Source: Vibrio aestuarianus
GTDB lineage: Bacteria > Pseudomonadota > Gammaproteobacteria > Enterobacterales > Vibrionaceae
NCBI RefSeq assembly: GCF_012395185.1
Contig: NZ_JAAZTU010000008.1
Location: 62,001-126,000, forward strand
Length of the DNA stretch: 64,000 bases
Direction of reading: 5' to 3'
Shown: positions 10,655-18,569 of the stretch, in pieces
Position numbering within the stretch: the first letter of the stretch is position 1
Layout of the letters: every line of letters starts with the position of its first letter
The notes under the pieces: generated by a model
Databases searched by the model: none
What the model saw: the letters and a program-made list of their open reading frames with translations, nothing else
Told to the model about the DNA's origin: nothing
Made by a program: the position numbers and the translations under genes

Positions 10655-10687
10655 AAACTATGAATTGGTGGGCTGGCGGGAGTTGAA
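10637..10687. repeat. Attachment-like repeat, copy A (tmRNA 3'-end remnant)
   Basis: Partner of 6319-6369 (44 of 51 identical, 4318 bases apart, same orientation). The section TTGGTGGGCTGGCGGGAGTT corresponds to the tmRNA acceptor and T-arm end at 13399 onward, with one base missing and one change. The part to its left is shared only with copy B, not with the present ssrA flank, so the two repeats derive from a different ssrA-flank lineage or from an attP. Basis is direct comparison within the window. Confidence 0.62.
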
Positions 10688-10875
10688 ATGGTTTCTCACT
10701 TTTCATGAATTCAGTAACTTATATCGATGTTACCAATTTGGTGTTGCATTGGATGTTACATCAATTTCCTGCTTCAAAAGGAACTGAACCCGCGTCCATG
10801 TATTACTAAATCATTTAAAAATGCTAGCTTGTTATAGCAATTTAATCTAAAGCAATAGCGCTGATACTGAGTATT

Positions 10876-11346
10876 TTACCCAGCCTCACCATCTATTAGT
10901 AGCGATTTTAACACATCGGGAGAAGACGGTAGCATTCCGACTTTTAAGCCAAATGGTTTGAATACCTTGTTGAGAATCTCTGTATTGTAGCTGCCCCGAT
11001 CATTCTCTATATCTGAGAGTGTTTTTCTTGAGACATCTACAAGTCTTGTGAACACATCCTGTTTGAGTCCCAGTATATTAATGCGTAAACTTTTTAACGC
11101 TTGGCCTTGTGTTAGCTCTCCAAGCAATAAGTGTTTGATGATTTTGTTTGCCTCTGTTTTGCGTTCTGCTGCACTTACTGCTTTGGCGTTTTTTGAGGTT
11201 TTCGATCTAGTCGGAGTATTAAGTTGCGATCGTTCTTTGGTCGAATGAGTTGCATCCGTCCCAGTCTTGGGCTGATGTTGATTTCGGTTTGCTCTTAGAC
11301 GAGCAACTGTATCTTGTACGGACTCTTTATTGCTTGGCTTATTCAT
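10876..11346 (-). CDS. HipB-like XRE antitoxin/repressor
   Basis: A 156-residue protein with a basic, low-complexity N-terminal half (Lys/Ser/Thr/Asn-rich) and a C-terminal helix-turn-helix of the XRE/Cro type (LGLKQDVFTRLVDVSRKTLSDIENDRG, in pieces LKQDVFTRLV and KTLSDIENDRG). It is the presumed antitoxin and autorepressor for the HipA-like kinase upstream. The ATG at 11346 overlaps the hipA stop as ATGA; an in-frame ATG at 11358 is possible. Gene order is toxin first, antitoxin second, the reverse of Escherichia coli hipBA, and the protein is nearly twice as long as E. coli HipB (88 residues). Family assignment is good. Confidence 0.8.
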   Translation of the reverse strand: MNKPSNKESVQDTVARLRANRNQHQPKTGTDATHSTKERSQLNTPTRSKTSKNAKAVSAAERKTEANKIIKHLLLGELTQGQALKSLRINILGLKQDVFTRLVDVSRKTLSDIENDRGSYNTEILNKVFKPFGLKVGMLPSSPDVLKSLLIDGEAG

Positions 11347-12704
11347 AGTAGCCCCCATTTAGTGAGCTTTTCTGATATATGATTAAGTCCAACGGCTGGC
11401 ATCTCTAAGATTTGTTCTGGTACTCCTCGTAATGCAAGTCTCTGCTTTAAATCAATGCATTTACTTGCAGTAACCTCTAGTTCTTGTAATAACACTTCTT
11501 TTGGCACGAGATCAGATAAGGTGTCCGCTATTCCTACGAAGTCGTAAGTTCCGCCAACCTCTAGTGGGGCTTTCCATTTTGTTGTTCTTGGAATGCCTTC
11601 GGGATCAGCTTTCATTGGTGCGAAGTCGTAAACGGGAGCAAGCTTTATGACTCCATCACCTTTTAAGAATGAAGTGTTTCTGCCATGGTTATCACTATTA
11701 CCAAACAAGATGTTGAGTAGATCTCTCTTCACCCATTCAATGACGAAAGCTTGGGTATCAAACCTATACCCTTGGTGTTTAACCATATTGCTTTCAGTAA
11801 TTTTTTCTATGAGAGTTCGGATTGTTGTTTCGTGATCAAGAGTGACCCCTGCGCCTTTGTTCAAAATAGAATACACAGATTCCATGCCAAATCTCTCTAT
11901 TTGTTGATCAATAATTTGAACATCAAATCGAGGAAGCCATAAGGAAGGGTAGTTTAATCCTTCCTCCAAGCGCATACCGTCGGTGGAGATCGTTTCAACT
12001 CCCATTTCAGTTAGCTCGTGGTAGAAGTAGAACTCAGCTCTTAGAATATTACAGTCGATGGTGCTTCTTGAGCCTCTAGGGTATTTTACTAAGTAATGTA
12101 AGTCGTGGTTGCTATTGTCATCTTGGTATGGATCAATCCATATTTTTTCGCTGCCAGATCCATGATCGAAACCGCATCGGAGGATCAGTTTTGGCGCTTC
12201 ACCTCCAGCCCCAGTTGCACCACCTGCGGCAGCCCCTCTTTGCTGTGCATAGTCGAGGAAATCACCTGCTCGATTTTTAACATCATCAACAGAGAAGTAG
12301 AGGTTGTCTGCTACTTCGTAGCGCTCAGGAAGAGAGTCTTTTATTCTTAAGTTACCAATAGGCGACATTGTGCCAAACTTGAGCAAAACATAGTCTTGTT
12401 CATCAGAACTAAGGTCTTCAATATCTAGGTGTTTGACCCAGTATCGTCTACTAGCGCCACTAGGCATAATATCGTCTAGAAACTTTAGCCATCCAGGTTT
12501 ACCCATGTCATCAAAAAAGAATGAGACAGGGTGGTTTAGTGAAACAGCGTGAAAGTCATCTTTATCGTGATGTTCTAGCGCATAGTCGCTGAGGTAGTTG
12601 AGTTCAGTCACTCGGAAATTATGTTGGCTACTTTTAGGGAATGAGATGATACCAATATCTATCCATTCACCTCTGATAAAAGCTTGTACGGTTAGTTCTT
12701 CCAT
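11343..12704 (-). CDS. HipA-like serine/threonine kinase toxin
   Basis: A 453-residue HipA-family kinase; the classical member phosphorylates glutamyl-tRNA synthetase and causes persistence. Visible are a glycine-rich region GGATGAGGEAPKLIL (HipA P-loop/ATP region), the catalytic motif NSDNHGRN with Asp338, and LAPVYDFAP, the Mg-binding DFG-like motif. All catalytic residues appear present. The ATG at 12704 has AGAGGTG six bases upstream; the in-frame GTG at 12713 would lie inside that ribosome site, so I reject it. Translation is coupled to the HipB-like gene downstream. Three palindromes in the promoter region suggest autoregulation. Its actual target is not known. Confidence 0.85.
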   Translation of the reverse strand: MEELTVQAFIRGEWIDIGIISFPKSSQHNFRVTELNYLSDYALEHHDKDDFHAVSLNHPVSFFFDDMGKPGWLKFLDDIMPSGASRRYWVKHLDIEDLSSDEQDYVLLKFGTMSPIGNLRIKDSLPERYEVADNLYFSVDDVKNRAGDFLDYAQQRGAAAGGATGAGGEAPKLILRCGFDHGSGSEKIWIDPYQDDNSNHDLHYLVKYPRGSRSTIDCNILRAEFYFYHELTEMGVETISTDGMRLEEGLNYPSLWLPRFDVQIIDQQIERFGMESVYSILNKGAGVTLDHETTIRTLIEKITESNMVKHQGYRFDTQAFVIEWVKRDLLNILFGNSDNHGRNTSFLKGDGVIKLAPVYDFAPMKADPEGIPRTTKWKAPLEVGGTYDFVGIADTLSDLVPKEVLLQELEVTASKCIDLKQRLALRGVPEQILEMPAVGLNHISEKLTKWGLL

Positions 12705-12727
12705 CGACAACACCTCTACTTATCAAT

Positions 12728-12826
12728 GAGTAAAACTTTACTCTTAAAGTCATTTTTTTTCAAGTTATGAGTAAATTATTACTCATTAATGTATGTCGAG
12801 ACTCTTTGTGAGTAAATTATTACTCA
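12728..12826 (-). promoter_or_regulatory. Three-site palindromic operator upstream of hipA-like gene
   Basis: Three copies of the palindrome GAGTAAA-(2-4)-TTTACTC / GAGTAAATTATTACTC lie at 12728-12743, 12769-12784 and 12810-12825. Their centres are exactly 41 bp apart each time, about four helical turns, so they face the same side of DNA. They sit directly before the hipA-like start and are probably bound by the HipB-like protein. The palindromes are seen; the binding protein is inferred from hipBA precedent. Confidence 0.75.
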
Positions 12827-12910
12827 TAGATTGTAAGTCAAAATTGTTGATGAGCAGAATGGATTGTTTTAGCTATGAAAGCTGCGATAGGGAGCAGGGC
12901 GTTAATTGTT

Positions 12911-12963
12911 TGTTCAGTTATGCAGGTTGTTCATAATAAATGAACAGTTGCCTTAAATGAACA
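12911..12963. promoter_or_regulatory. Symmetric array of four TGTTCA boxes
   Basis: TGTTCA at 12911-12916 and 12928-12933 is mirrored by TGAACA at 12941-12946 and 12958-12963 around position 12937. Units on the same strand are 17 bp apart. The inner pair forms TGTTCATAATAAATGAACA. This is a typical dimer or tetramer operator layout. It precedes a ribosome site and a very short reading frame at 12985, suggesting the promoter of a lost gene. Confidence 0.5.
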
Positions 12964-12984
12964 AAGTGAATGAGGAGATTAAGA

Positions 12985-13023
12985 ATGGCTGCTACATACA
13001 AAAATACAGTTAATACACTTTAA
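12985..13023 (+). pseudogene. Possible truncated gene start (12 codons)
   Basis: AGGAG at 12973-12977, eight bases before an ATG, opens a 12-codon frame, MAATYKNTVNTL, that stops inside the next palindrome. Together with the operator-like array just before, it looks like the beginning of a gene whose body has been deleted. It could equally be chance. I do not recognise the peptide. Confidence 0.25.
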
Positions 13024-13070
13024 TGCGCGTAAAAGTGTTTGAACGTTACTTTTTTATGCGCATAAAAGTA
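13015..13070. promoter_or_regulatory. Two GCGC-centred palindromes
   Basis: CACTTTAATGCGCGTAAAAG at 13016-13035 continues one base further each way as an imperfect palindrome centred at 13026.5. TTTTATGCGCATAAAA at 13052-13067 is perfect and centred at 13059.5. The 33-bp spacing is about three helical turns. They share the pattern CTTTWATGCGCRTAAAAG, as expected for paired operators of one regulator. The regulated gene is not evident; nearby genes are fragments. Confidence 0.45.
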
Positions 13071-13237
13071 TTGTTTGCTGTGCAGATAGATGATGAACCT
13101 GTACAAAACGAGCTTTTAGGGACATCAATTTTATCCCAATAAGTAAGGTATTTTCGTAACTCAAAATCATCAACGGCGGACTGAAATTGAACATCGCTCG
13201 TTGGTAGGAGAGAGAATTGTGGGGATAGGATAACCAC
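13046..13237 (-). pseudogene. Fragment of a protein gene (N-terminal piece)
   Basis: A 63-residue frame whose central part (VVILSPQFSLLP ... FELRKYLTYWDKIDVP) looks like genuine protein sequence and recalls the N-terminal 'LRKYLLFWDKI' segment of a bacterial family of unknown function (possibly DUF6236). After DVPKSS the similarity ends and the frame runs out in the GCGC palindrome. No ATG is present; a GTG at 13237 is the only start after an upstream stop. I read it as the remnant of a larger gene cut off by recombination. The family call is tentative. Confidence 0.35.
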
Positions 13238-13344
13238 TTTTTTACTGGTAACTGCTTTATATTCAGATGGTTAGTAGAATGTGTGGTGCGAGGTGTTGAA
13301 TAAGGTAAAGAATAGACTTTATGAGGTGTGGCACCCATACAAAA

Positions 13345-13392
13345 ACAGCGTTATCCCAAAAGGCGCTAACCTATTGAAATAACGCTGTTTCC
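13345..13392 (-). terminator. ssrA terminator
   Basis: AAACAGCGTTAT and ATAACGCTGTTT form a 12-bp perfect stem around a 24-base loop immediately downstream of the tmRNA 3' end on the minus strand, followed by TTTGTATG. It is the natural transcript end for ssrA. Confidence 0.7.
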
Positions 13393-13399
13393 AAACGTT

Positions 13400-13767
13400 T
13401 GGTGGAGCTGGCGGGATTTGAACCCGCGTCCGAAAATCATTCATCATTGGTACTACATGCTTAGTCGATCTTTAATTTCACCATCAAACTGCGAACCGAC
13501 ACGCTATCTAATGGCTATCCTGAATTAATTTTAATGCTTTGTCTCTCAGGCGGGAGACGCGGCACGAGCTTGTTTGGGTTTGACTCTCTGTTATTCCCCG
13601 TCTTACGAGCGGAAGCTAGGGCAGAAAGGCTCTTGGCAGGTTATTAAGCTGCTAGTGCGTAGTTTTCGTCGTTTGCGACTATTTTTTTGCGGTTTGTTAA
13701 CGAGGCCTACCGCACCTCGGCATGCACCTCAGACTGCAAAATTCCCGTCGAATCCTGAATCAGCCCC
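13400..13767 (-). ncRNA. ssrA: Transfer-messenger RNA (tmRNA)
   Basis: Trans-translation RNA that rescues stalled ribosomes together with SmpB. Mature 5' end GGGGCTGATTCAGGATTCGA and 3' end CCCGCCAGCTCCACCA with encoded CCA pair as the tRNA-Ala-like acceptor domain. The tag frame at 13641-13676 reads GCA AAC GAC GAA AAC TAC GCA CTA GCA GCT TAA TAA, giving the tag ANDENYALAA, identical to that of E. coli. Length 368 nt is typical. smpB lies just upstream on the same strand. The 3' end is a known integration site for islands (for example VPI in V. cholerae), which fits the accessory genes adjoining it. Confidence 0.97.
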
Positions 13768-13781
13768 AAGGGTGTTGAAGC

Positions 13782-13809
13782 ATAGTACCAGAAAAGCAGT
13801 GCCTGTCTA
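13782..13809 (-). promoter_or_regulatory. ssrA promoter
   Basis: On the minus strand TAGACA (13804-13809) and TACTAT (13782-13787) are separated by 16 bases and lie 14 bases before the mature tmRNA 5' end, leaving a short leader for RNase P processing. A sigma-70 promoter is the natural reading. Confidence 0.6.
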
Positions 13810-13834
13810 GTTCCATGCGTCTAAGTGGTCAAGA

Positions 13835-14320
13835 TTAACGCAATGAACTCTTCATTACGCGTGCTTTCTCTCTTGCCCAATCTTTTTCTTTTAAATCATC
13901 ACGTTTATCGTGAAGTTTTTTACCTTTCGATACGCCAATTTTAAGCTTGACCCATGAACGAGACCAATAAAGAGACAACGCCGTTAACGTCATACCTTCG
14001 CGGTTAATTCGCCCTGTGATATTGTCCAATTCGCGTCGGCTCAGTAATAATTTTCGAACACGAGTCGGGTTAGCGACAACGTGCGTAGATGCCTGTTGAA
14101 GAGGTACGATTGTCATTCCTGAGACAAAAGCTTCTCCGTCTCGCATGAACACATAGCTTTCTGCAATATTAGCTTTGCCTTGACGAAGAGATTTTACTTC
14201 CCAGCCTTGGAGCTCTAGCCCTGCTTCTATTTCATCTTCGATAAAATATTCGTGGCGAGCTTTCTTGTTTAAAGCAATGGTACTGCTACCAGCTTTTGAG
14301 TTTGATTTTTTCTTTACCAT
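13835..14320 (-). CDS. smpB: SsrA-binding protein SmpB
   Basis: A 161-residue partner of tmRNA that brings it to stalled ribosomes. It shows the family signature [20 protein letters not shown] at the N terminus, [13 protein letters not shown], the central VGxx-type tail replaced by the usual [18 protein letters not shown], and the basic C-terminal helix [19 protein letters not shown] that inserts into the mRNA channel. It is immediately upstream of ssrA on the same strand and could be co-transcribed with it besides ssrA's own promoter. Divergent from ratA. Full length, intact. Confidence 0.97.
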   Translation of the reverse strand: MVKKKSNSKAGSSTIALNKKARHEYFIEDEIEAGLELQGWEVKSLRQGKANIAESYVFMRDGEAFVSGMTIVPLQQASTHVVANPTRVRKLLLSRRELDNITGRINREGMTLTALSLYWSRSWVKLKIGVSKGKKLHDKRDDLKEKDWAREKARVMKSSLR

Positions 14321-14436
14321 AATGGCGTCATTATACGGCTTGGTGTGAGCTTATGAAATCCTTTTATTTGCGTAGGATAAGAATAAAAGTAAAATTGTTA
14401 CACACCTTACTCTTTAGGTGATGATGAGGAGTGAAT

Positions 14437-14871
14437 ATGAAGCAAGTCAGTCGTTCTGCCTTAGTGTCTTTCAGTGCAGAACAAATGTTTAATTTAGTGA
14501 ATGACGTTGCTCGTTATCCTGAATTTTTACCTGGGTGTTCTGGTTCCCGTGTGCTTGAGTCTTCGGAGCAGTCGATGGTCGCTTCAGTAGATGTATCGAA
14601 AGCGGGGATTAGCAAAACATTCACAACATCTAATGCTTTGGTCACAGGTGAAGCGATAGTGATGCATTTGGTTGATGGTCCTTTTAAGACATTAAGAGGC
14701 GGTTGGTACTTTACGTCACTTGATGAGCAAGCGTGTAAAGTCGAGCTGAAACTAGAGTTTGAGTTTTCGAGCAAAATGATTGAGTTGGCTTTCGGAAAAA
14801 TCTTTCATGAATTAACGAGCAATATGGTCAATGCGTTTACAAAACGAGCCAAGCAGGTGTATCAAGCATGA
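14437..14871 (+). CDS. ratA: RatA / START-domain protein (coenzyme Q-binding type)
   Basis: A 144-residue protein of the polyketide cyclase/START fold (COQ10-like). In E. coli RatA has been described as a toxin that blocks 70S assembly; homologues bind ubiquinone. The family start [20 protein letters not shown] and the block RYPEFLPGC are clear. AGGAG lies five bases before the ATG at 14437, so the upstream GTG at 14431, which would overlap that site, is rejected. The stop overlaps the rnfH start (ATGA), as in other gamma-proteobacteria. Function as toxin is disputed. Confidence 0.9.
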   Translation: MKQVSRSALVSFSAEQMFNLVNDVARYPEFLPGCSGSRVLESSEQSMVASVDVSKAGISKTFTTSNALVTGEAIVMHLVDGPFKTLRGGWYFTSLDEQACKVELKLEFEFSSKMIELAFGKIFHELTSNMVNAFTKRAKQVYQA

Positions 14872-15167
14872 GTATTGAGTCTGACATGATCCATGTTGAA
14901 GTTGTTTACGCACTACCTCATGAGCAGCGAGTGCTGAATTTAGTGGTGGATAAAAATTTAAATGTTCAGGAAATCATTGAAAAATCTGGAGTACTTGAAT
15001 TATATCCAGAAATTGATTTAGCGAAAAATAAAGTTGGTGTATTTAGTCGCAATGTAAAGTTAGATGCACTGGTTAGAGATCGCGATCGTATTGAAATTTA
15101 TCGGCCACTGCTTGCTGACCCTAAAGAGATTCGCCGTAAGAGAGCCGAACAGGGTAGAGCGTCATAG
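14868..15167 (+). CDS. rnfH: RnfH / RatB family protein
   Basis: A 99-residue ubiquitin-like (beta-grasp) protein of the RnfH family. Recognisable by [41 protein letters not shown] and the terminal [20 protein letters not shown]. It is translationally coupled to ratA by the ATGA overlap. The cellular role is not settled; the name comes from association with rnf loci elsewhere. Confidence 0.93.
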   Translation: MSIESDMIHVEVVYALPHEQRVLNLVVDKNLNVQEIIEKSGVLELYPEIDLAKNKVGVFSRNVKLDALVRDRDRIEIYRPLLADPKEIRRKRAEQGRAS

Positions 15168-15187
15168 CTACCCTAAATTTAGGTGAG

Positions 15188-15242
15188 TAAGATAGATATA
15201 AAAATAGGGTTCACTGTGAACCCTATTTTTATATCTATCTTA
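15188..15242. terminator. Bidirectional terminator, 27-bp perfect inverted repeat
   Basis: Two 27-base arms are perfectly complementary around a single central base (15215). The stem contains AAAAATAGGG/CCCTATTTTT, so a U-tract lies within it in both directions. It separates the convergent rnfH and bamE genes and probably ends transcripts from both sides. Confidence 0.85.
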
Positions 15243-15252
15243 TCAATCCGAG

Positions 15253-15612
15253 TTAGTTTATCCCTTCGAAAAACTGTTCGCTTGGGGAGAAGTCTCCAGC
15301 GACGTTAACCAAGGAACCAGAAGGATTAAAGTTCACAATCAGGTTTTTTTGTATAGAAGCTTTGTGGCCTTCGGTATGGTGATAAATGTAATACCACGTA
15401 TCAGGGTAACCATTTTCAACCAACATTGGAGAGCCCATGACATATCGAACTTGTTCCTTGGTCATTCCGAACTTAAGCTTATCTACCGCTTGTTGCTCTA
15501 CATAATTACCTTGGTTAATGTCGATACGATATACCAGTTTTTCTGCCAACGAACACCCAGTTAGCATTGTGATAGCGAGTGGTACTGCTATTAACCATTT
15601 CTTTAACTGCAT
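15253..15612 (-). CDS. bamE: Outer membrane assembly lipoprotein BamE
   Basis: A 119-residue lipoprotein subunit of the BAM outer-membrane protein insertase (older names SmpA, OmlA). A signal peptide ([13 protein letters not shown]) leads into the lipobox LTGC, giving lipid-modified Cys20. The SmpA/OmlA domain follows with [20 protein letters not shown], the loop [16 protein letters not shown] and DTWYYIYHH. It stands alone, convergent with rnfH and downstream of recN in the same orientation, the common gamma-proteobacterial order. Confidence 0.95.
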   Translation of the reverse strand: MQLKKWLIAVPLAITMLTGCSLAEKLVYRIDINQGNYVEQQAVDKLKFGMTKEQVRYVMGSPMLVENGYPDTWYYIYHHTEGHKASIQKNLIVNFNPSGSLVNVAGDFSPSEQFFEGIN

Positions 15613-15753
15613 ACTTAAATTCTTTGCTAATAAGTTTTAAAACTTGGCTGATAATAAACAAGCTCACGGCAGAAGTAAAAAGCTGACTGAACTACGAGCT
15701 AATTGAGACCGTGAATTTTGAGTTTAGTTGCAAACCGAGAAGAAAAAACGAAC

Positions 15754-17418
15754 TTAAGCTGCGATCAATAGCTCTTTAGCATTGGCTAGGGTTGACTCCG
15801 TAATTTTGCTTCCCCCCAATAATCTCGCAAGTTCTGTAATGCGTTGTTCAGTGTCTAAACGTTTCATTTGGGTTTCGGTTTTTCCTGCCTTGGCTTGTTT
15901 ACTCACAAATAATTGCTGATGGCCACAACCAGCGACTTGTGGCAGGTGAGTAACGCACAGTACCTGTGTTGATTCACCTAGTGTTCTTAACATTCTTCCG
16001 ACAACGGCAGCCGTTGGGCCGCTGATTCCCACATCTACTTCATCAAAAATTAGGCTTGGCGTGTCCACTTTTTGAGCAGTGATCACTTGGATAGCTAATG
16101 AGATTCGAGATAGTTCACCACCTGATGCCACTTTGGCAATGGGTTGCAACGGTTGCCCTGGGTTGGTTGAAACTAAGAAGGTCACAGTATCAAAACCTAA
16201 TGGTGATGGATGTGTCGTTTCATGTTTAACTTCGATGCAAAATTTAGCTTTTTCCATGCTCAATTCATGCATGCTTTGGCTGATGAGCTTATCTAACTCT
16301 TTAGCGTAACGGCTACGAGATTTATGTAGTTTGTCAGCAACGACAACAAAGCTTTGGTAGTGTTTTTCGACGTCCATTTCTATTGCTTGCAATTTTTCTT
16401 CAGAGCAATCGAGTTGTTCGATCTGCTTTAAAAGATCTTGGTGATGCTGATACAGATTTTCTGCCGCAATATGATGTTTACGAGAGATAGACATGACTTT
16501 TGAGTATCGTTCTTCGACATAAGCCATACGCTCAGGGTCGACGTCGATGCTGTCTAAATAATGTCTTAGCTCGCTATTGGCTTCTTCTAATTGGATCATC
16601 GCTTCGGCTACCATGTTCGGCAGCTGAGCGAGCTTTGTATCTAAACCTGCAAGTTCATTTAATGAGCTGATTGCTGATTGTAGTATGCCAAGCGCATTCA
16701 CTTCTTCACCTTCGTAAATGAGTTCGATCGCTTGTTGGCAAAGCGTGGCTAGATCACCGCTGTTAGATAAGCGTTTATGCTCTTGCTCTAATTCATTGAA
16801 CTCTTCTTCGCCGATAGCCAATTCGTTTAGCTCTTTAATTTGGTATTCCAAAAGTTGTATTTGAGCTTGATTTTGCTGACTATTTTCTTTGAGTTGGTTA
16901 AGTTGATTATCGGCTTGACGCCAAGCTTGATAGGCTAACCTTGTTTCTTTCAACAAGCTAATATGGCCAGCATACTGATCAAGCATGACCATTTGATGTT
17001 CACTTTTCATTAATTGGTGATGAGCATGCTGGCCATGGATATTGATCAACAGTTGTCCGAGTGCTTTTAGTTGCGAAAGCGGAACTGGGCTACCGTTAAT
17101 GAAAGCGCGTGAACGCCCTTCTTTGGTGATAATTCGACGTAAAATACACTCTTTATTATCGAGCAGATCATTGTCTTCTAACCAACGCGTAGCATGTAGA
17201 TTATTATCCAAAATAAAGGCAGCACTGACTTCGGTTTTTTCTTCATCTTGTCTGACCATGCCGGCTTCTGCGCGGCCACCAAGACAGAGGCTAAGCGCAT
17301 CAATGGCAATCGACTTCCCTGCGCCGGTTTCGCCAGTAATGGTTGTCATTCCTTTGGAAAGCTCTAACTGCAATGATTTAACGATAGCAAAATTATTCAC
17401 ACTTAAATGAGCCAGCAT
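15754..17418 (-). CDS. recN: DNA repair protein RecN
   Basis: A 554-residue SMC-like ATPase for double-strand break repair. Walker A GETGAGKS is near residue 30, long coiled coils fill the middle (for example [20 protein letters not shown]), the ABC signature is [15 protein letters not shown], and Walker B is [14 protein letters not shown]. The start [13 protein letters not shown] matches E. coli RecN; an upstream ATG at 17442 would add eight residues and overlap the LexA site region, so I reject it. SOS control is indicated by two good LexA boxes and one weaker one directly upstream. Confidence 0.96.
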   Translation of the reverse strand: MLAHLSVNNFAIVKSLQLELSKGMTTITGETGAGKSIAIDALSLCLGGRAEAGMVRQDEEKTEVSAAFILDNNLHATRWLEDNDLLDNKECILRRIITKEGRSRAFINGSPVPLSQLKALGQLLINIHGQHAHHQLMKSEHQMVMLDQYAGHISLLKETRLAYQAWRQADNQLNQLKENSQQNQAQIQLLEYQIKELNELAIGEEEFNELEQEHKRLSNSGDLATLCQQAIELIYEGEEVNALGILQSAISSLNELAGLDTKLAQLPNMVAEAMIQLEEANSELRHYLDSIDVDPERMAYVEERYSKVMSISRKHHIAAENLYQHHQDLLKQIEQLDCSEEKLQAIEMDVEKHYQSFVVVADKLHKSRSRYAKELDKLISQSMHELSMEKAKFCIEVKHETTHPSPLGFDTVTFLVSTNPGQPLQPIAKVASGGELSRISLAIQVITAQKVDTPSLIFDEVDVGISGPTAAVVGRMLRTLGESTQVLCVTHLPQVAGCGHQQLFVSKQAKAGKTETQMKRLDTEQRITELARLLGGSKITESTLANAKELLIAA

Positions 17419-17424
17419 TTTATT

Positions 17425-17484
17425 ACCTGTATAATTGAACAATACTGTATAAGAAAACAGTATAACCTGTTTTTTTATACAGTA
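17425..17484 (-). promoter_or_regulatory. LexA (SOS) boxes of recN
   Basis: Two sites fit the gamma-proteobacterial LexA consensus CTGT-N8-ACAG: 17445-17460 (CTGTATAAGAAAACAG) and 17467-17482 (CTGTTTTTTTATACAG). A third, imperfect one, CTGT-N8-ACAA, lies at 17427-17442. The cluster directly precedes recN, matching the multiple LexA boxes of E. coli recN. Confidence 0.9.
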
Positions 17485-17541
17485 AAGTTGCTCAGATCAT
17501 TTTATTTTTGCTAGCAAGAGAATTGTGAAGTACTTCTTAAT

Positions 17542-18426
17542 TTAAAATAGCTTACTCGACCAGCCCAATTTTTCCCGTAATACATGGTAGTAACTGTAAT
17601 CTTTAGGGTGGATCAGCCTTAAGATATTAGGGCTTTGATAGATATGAATTTCGTCACCTGGCGAGACAGGTAAAGAGACTTGCCCATCACAGCTTACTTC
17701 TTGTGTGCCCCTGTTATCTGGTGACACGATAAGCTTAATTTTACGGTTACCATCCACAACCAGTGGGCGGCTAGAAAGTGTATGTGGGAACATTGGCACT
17801 AAAGTGATGGCATTAAGGCTTGGCGATAAAATTGGCCCGCCTCCGGAAAGTGAATAAGCCGTTGAGCCTGTTGGGGTTGAGATAATGAGACCATCGGAAC
17901 GTTGTGAGAAAGCAAAGCTATCATCAATATAGACCTCAAATTCAATCATTCGCGCAACTTGCCCAGGGTGAAGTACCGCTTCATTAAGTGCGGTGTTATG
18001 GCTTTTCACTTGCCCGTGGCGATGAATTTCCGCTTCGAGTAAAAAGCGCTGCTCTTCTAGATATTCGCCATTAAGCACCGCTTGCAGCCGTTGCTGAAAA
18101 TCTTCTGGGTTTAGGTCTGTTAGAAAGCCTAAATTTCCGCGGTTGACACCAATAACCGAAATATCAAACCGTGACAGCACTCGAGCAGCACCAAGCATGT
18201 TGCCGTCACCACCGACGACAATGGCTAAATCTGCTTTTTTACCAATATCTAATAAGCTTGCGAAATGCTCGGCTGGGACACCATCTACAATGTCACTCAG
18301 TCTGTCATCGACAAAGACTGGATATCCGATTGAAGTTAACCACTGGTAAAGCTCTTTGTGCGTATGTATGGCTTGTTGATCGCGCGGTTTTCCAATGATA
18401 GCTATCACTTCAAATGGTTTTTTCAT
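17542..18426 (-). CDS. nadK: NAD kinase
   Basis: A 294-residue ATP-NAD kinase that makes NADP. The catalytic GGDGN motif ([15 protein letters not shown]), the [10 protein letters not shown] segment, [15 protein letters not shown] and the C-terminal SCDGQ are present. I start it at the ATG 18426 (E. coli length 292); a TTG four codons upstream is less likely. It is divergent from grpE, and the intergenic region carries the grpE heat-shock promoter. Intact. Confidence 0.96.
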   Translation of the reverse strand: MKKPFEVIAIIGKPRDQQAIHTHKELYQWLTSIGYPVFVDDRLSDIVDGVPAEHFASLLDIGKKADLAIVVGGDGNMLGAARVLSRFDISVIGVNRGNLGFLTDLNPEDFQQRLQAVLNGEYLEEQRFLLEAEIHRHGQVKSHNTALNEAVLHPGQVARMIEFEVYIDDSFAFSQRSDGLIISTPTGSTAYSLSGGGPILSPSLNAITLVPMFPHTLSSRPLVVDGNRKIKLIVSPDNRGTQEVSCDGQVSLPVSPGDEIHIYQSPNILRLIHPKDYSYYHVLREKLGWSSKLF

Positions 18427-18447
18427 AGGTTTTCCCAACTAATTAGG

Positions 18448-18473
18448 CTTGAATCAGGATTCATCATCCCCAT
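18448..18473 (+). promoter_or_regulatory. Sigma-32 promoter of grpE
   Basis: CTTGAA (18448-18453) and CCCCAT (18468-18473) are 14 bases apart, matching the RpoH consensus. It lies about 95 bases before the grpE start, in the nadK-grpE gap. Confidence 0.8.
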
Positions 18474-18569
18474 AATAAAGGCAAGTTATGCCTTTGTGCG
18501 AATTTTTGTGTGCTTAACGTGCAGATACTTGTCGTGTTAAGCGCAAAATAGTTGGATTCTGGAGATATC

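Larger units (their letters stand above)
10434..10875. other. Intergenic junction between helicase and HipA/B modules
   Basis: No believable gene here. The 442 bases contain a nested inverted repeat (10501-10555), a terminator-like hairpin (10633-10654), the tmRNA-like repeat copy A (10637-10687) and a short second tmRNA-like scrap, TGAACCCGCGTCC (10785-10797), identical to part of the tmRNA T-arm on the same strand. The layout looks like an old recombination junction. Confidence 0.55.

Noticed and set aside
10569..10787. 72-codon frame after the helicase pair
   Set aside because: Runs through the hairpin and attachment-like repeat; no ribosome site, no recognisable protein.
2653..13399. Search for an integrase, transposase or relaxase in the accessory region
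   Set aside because: No reading frame shows recombinase signatures (R..HxxR..Y or DDE); so I do not call a complete mobile element.
13574..13810. 78-codon frame opposite ssrA
   Set aside because: Entirely antisense to the conserved tmRNA and its promoter.
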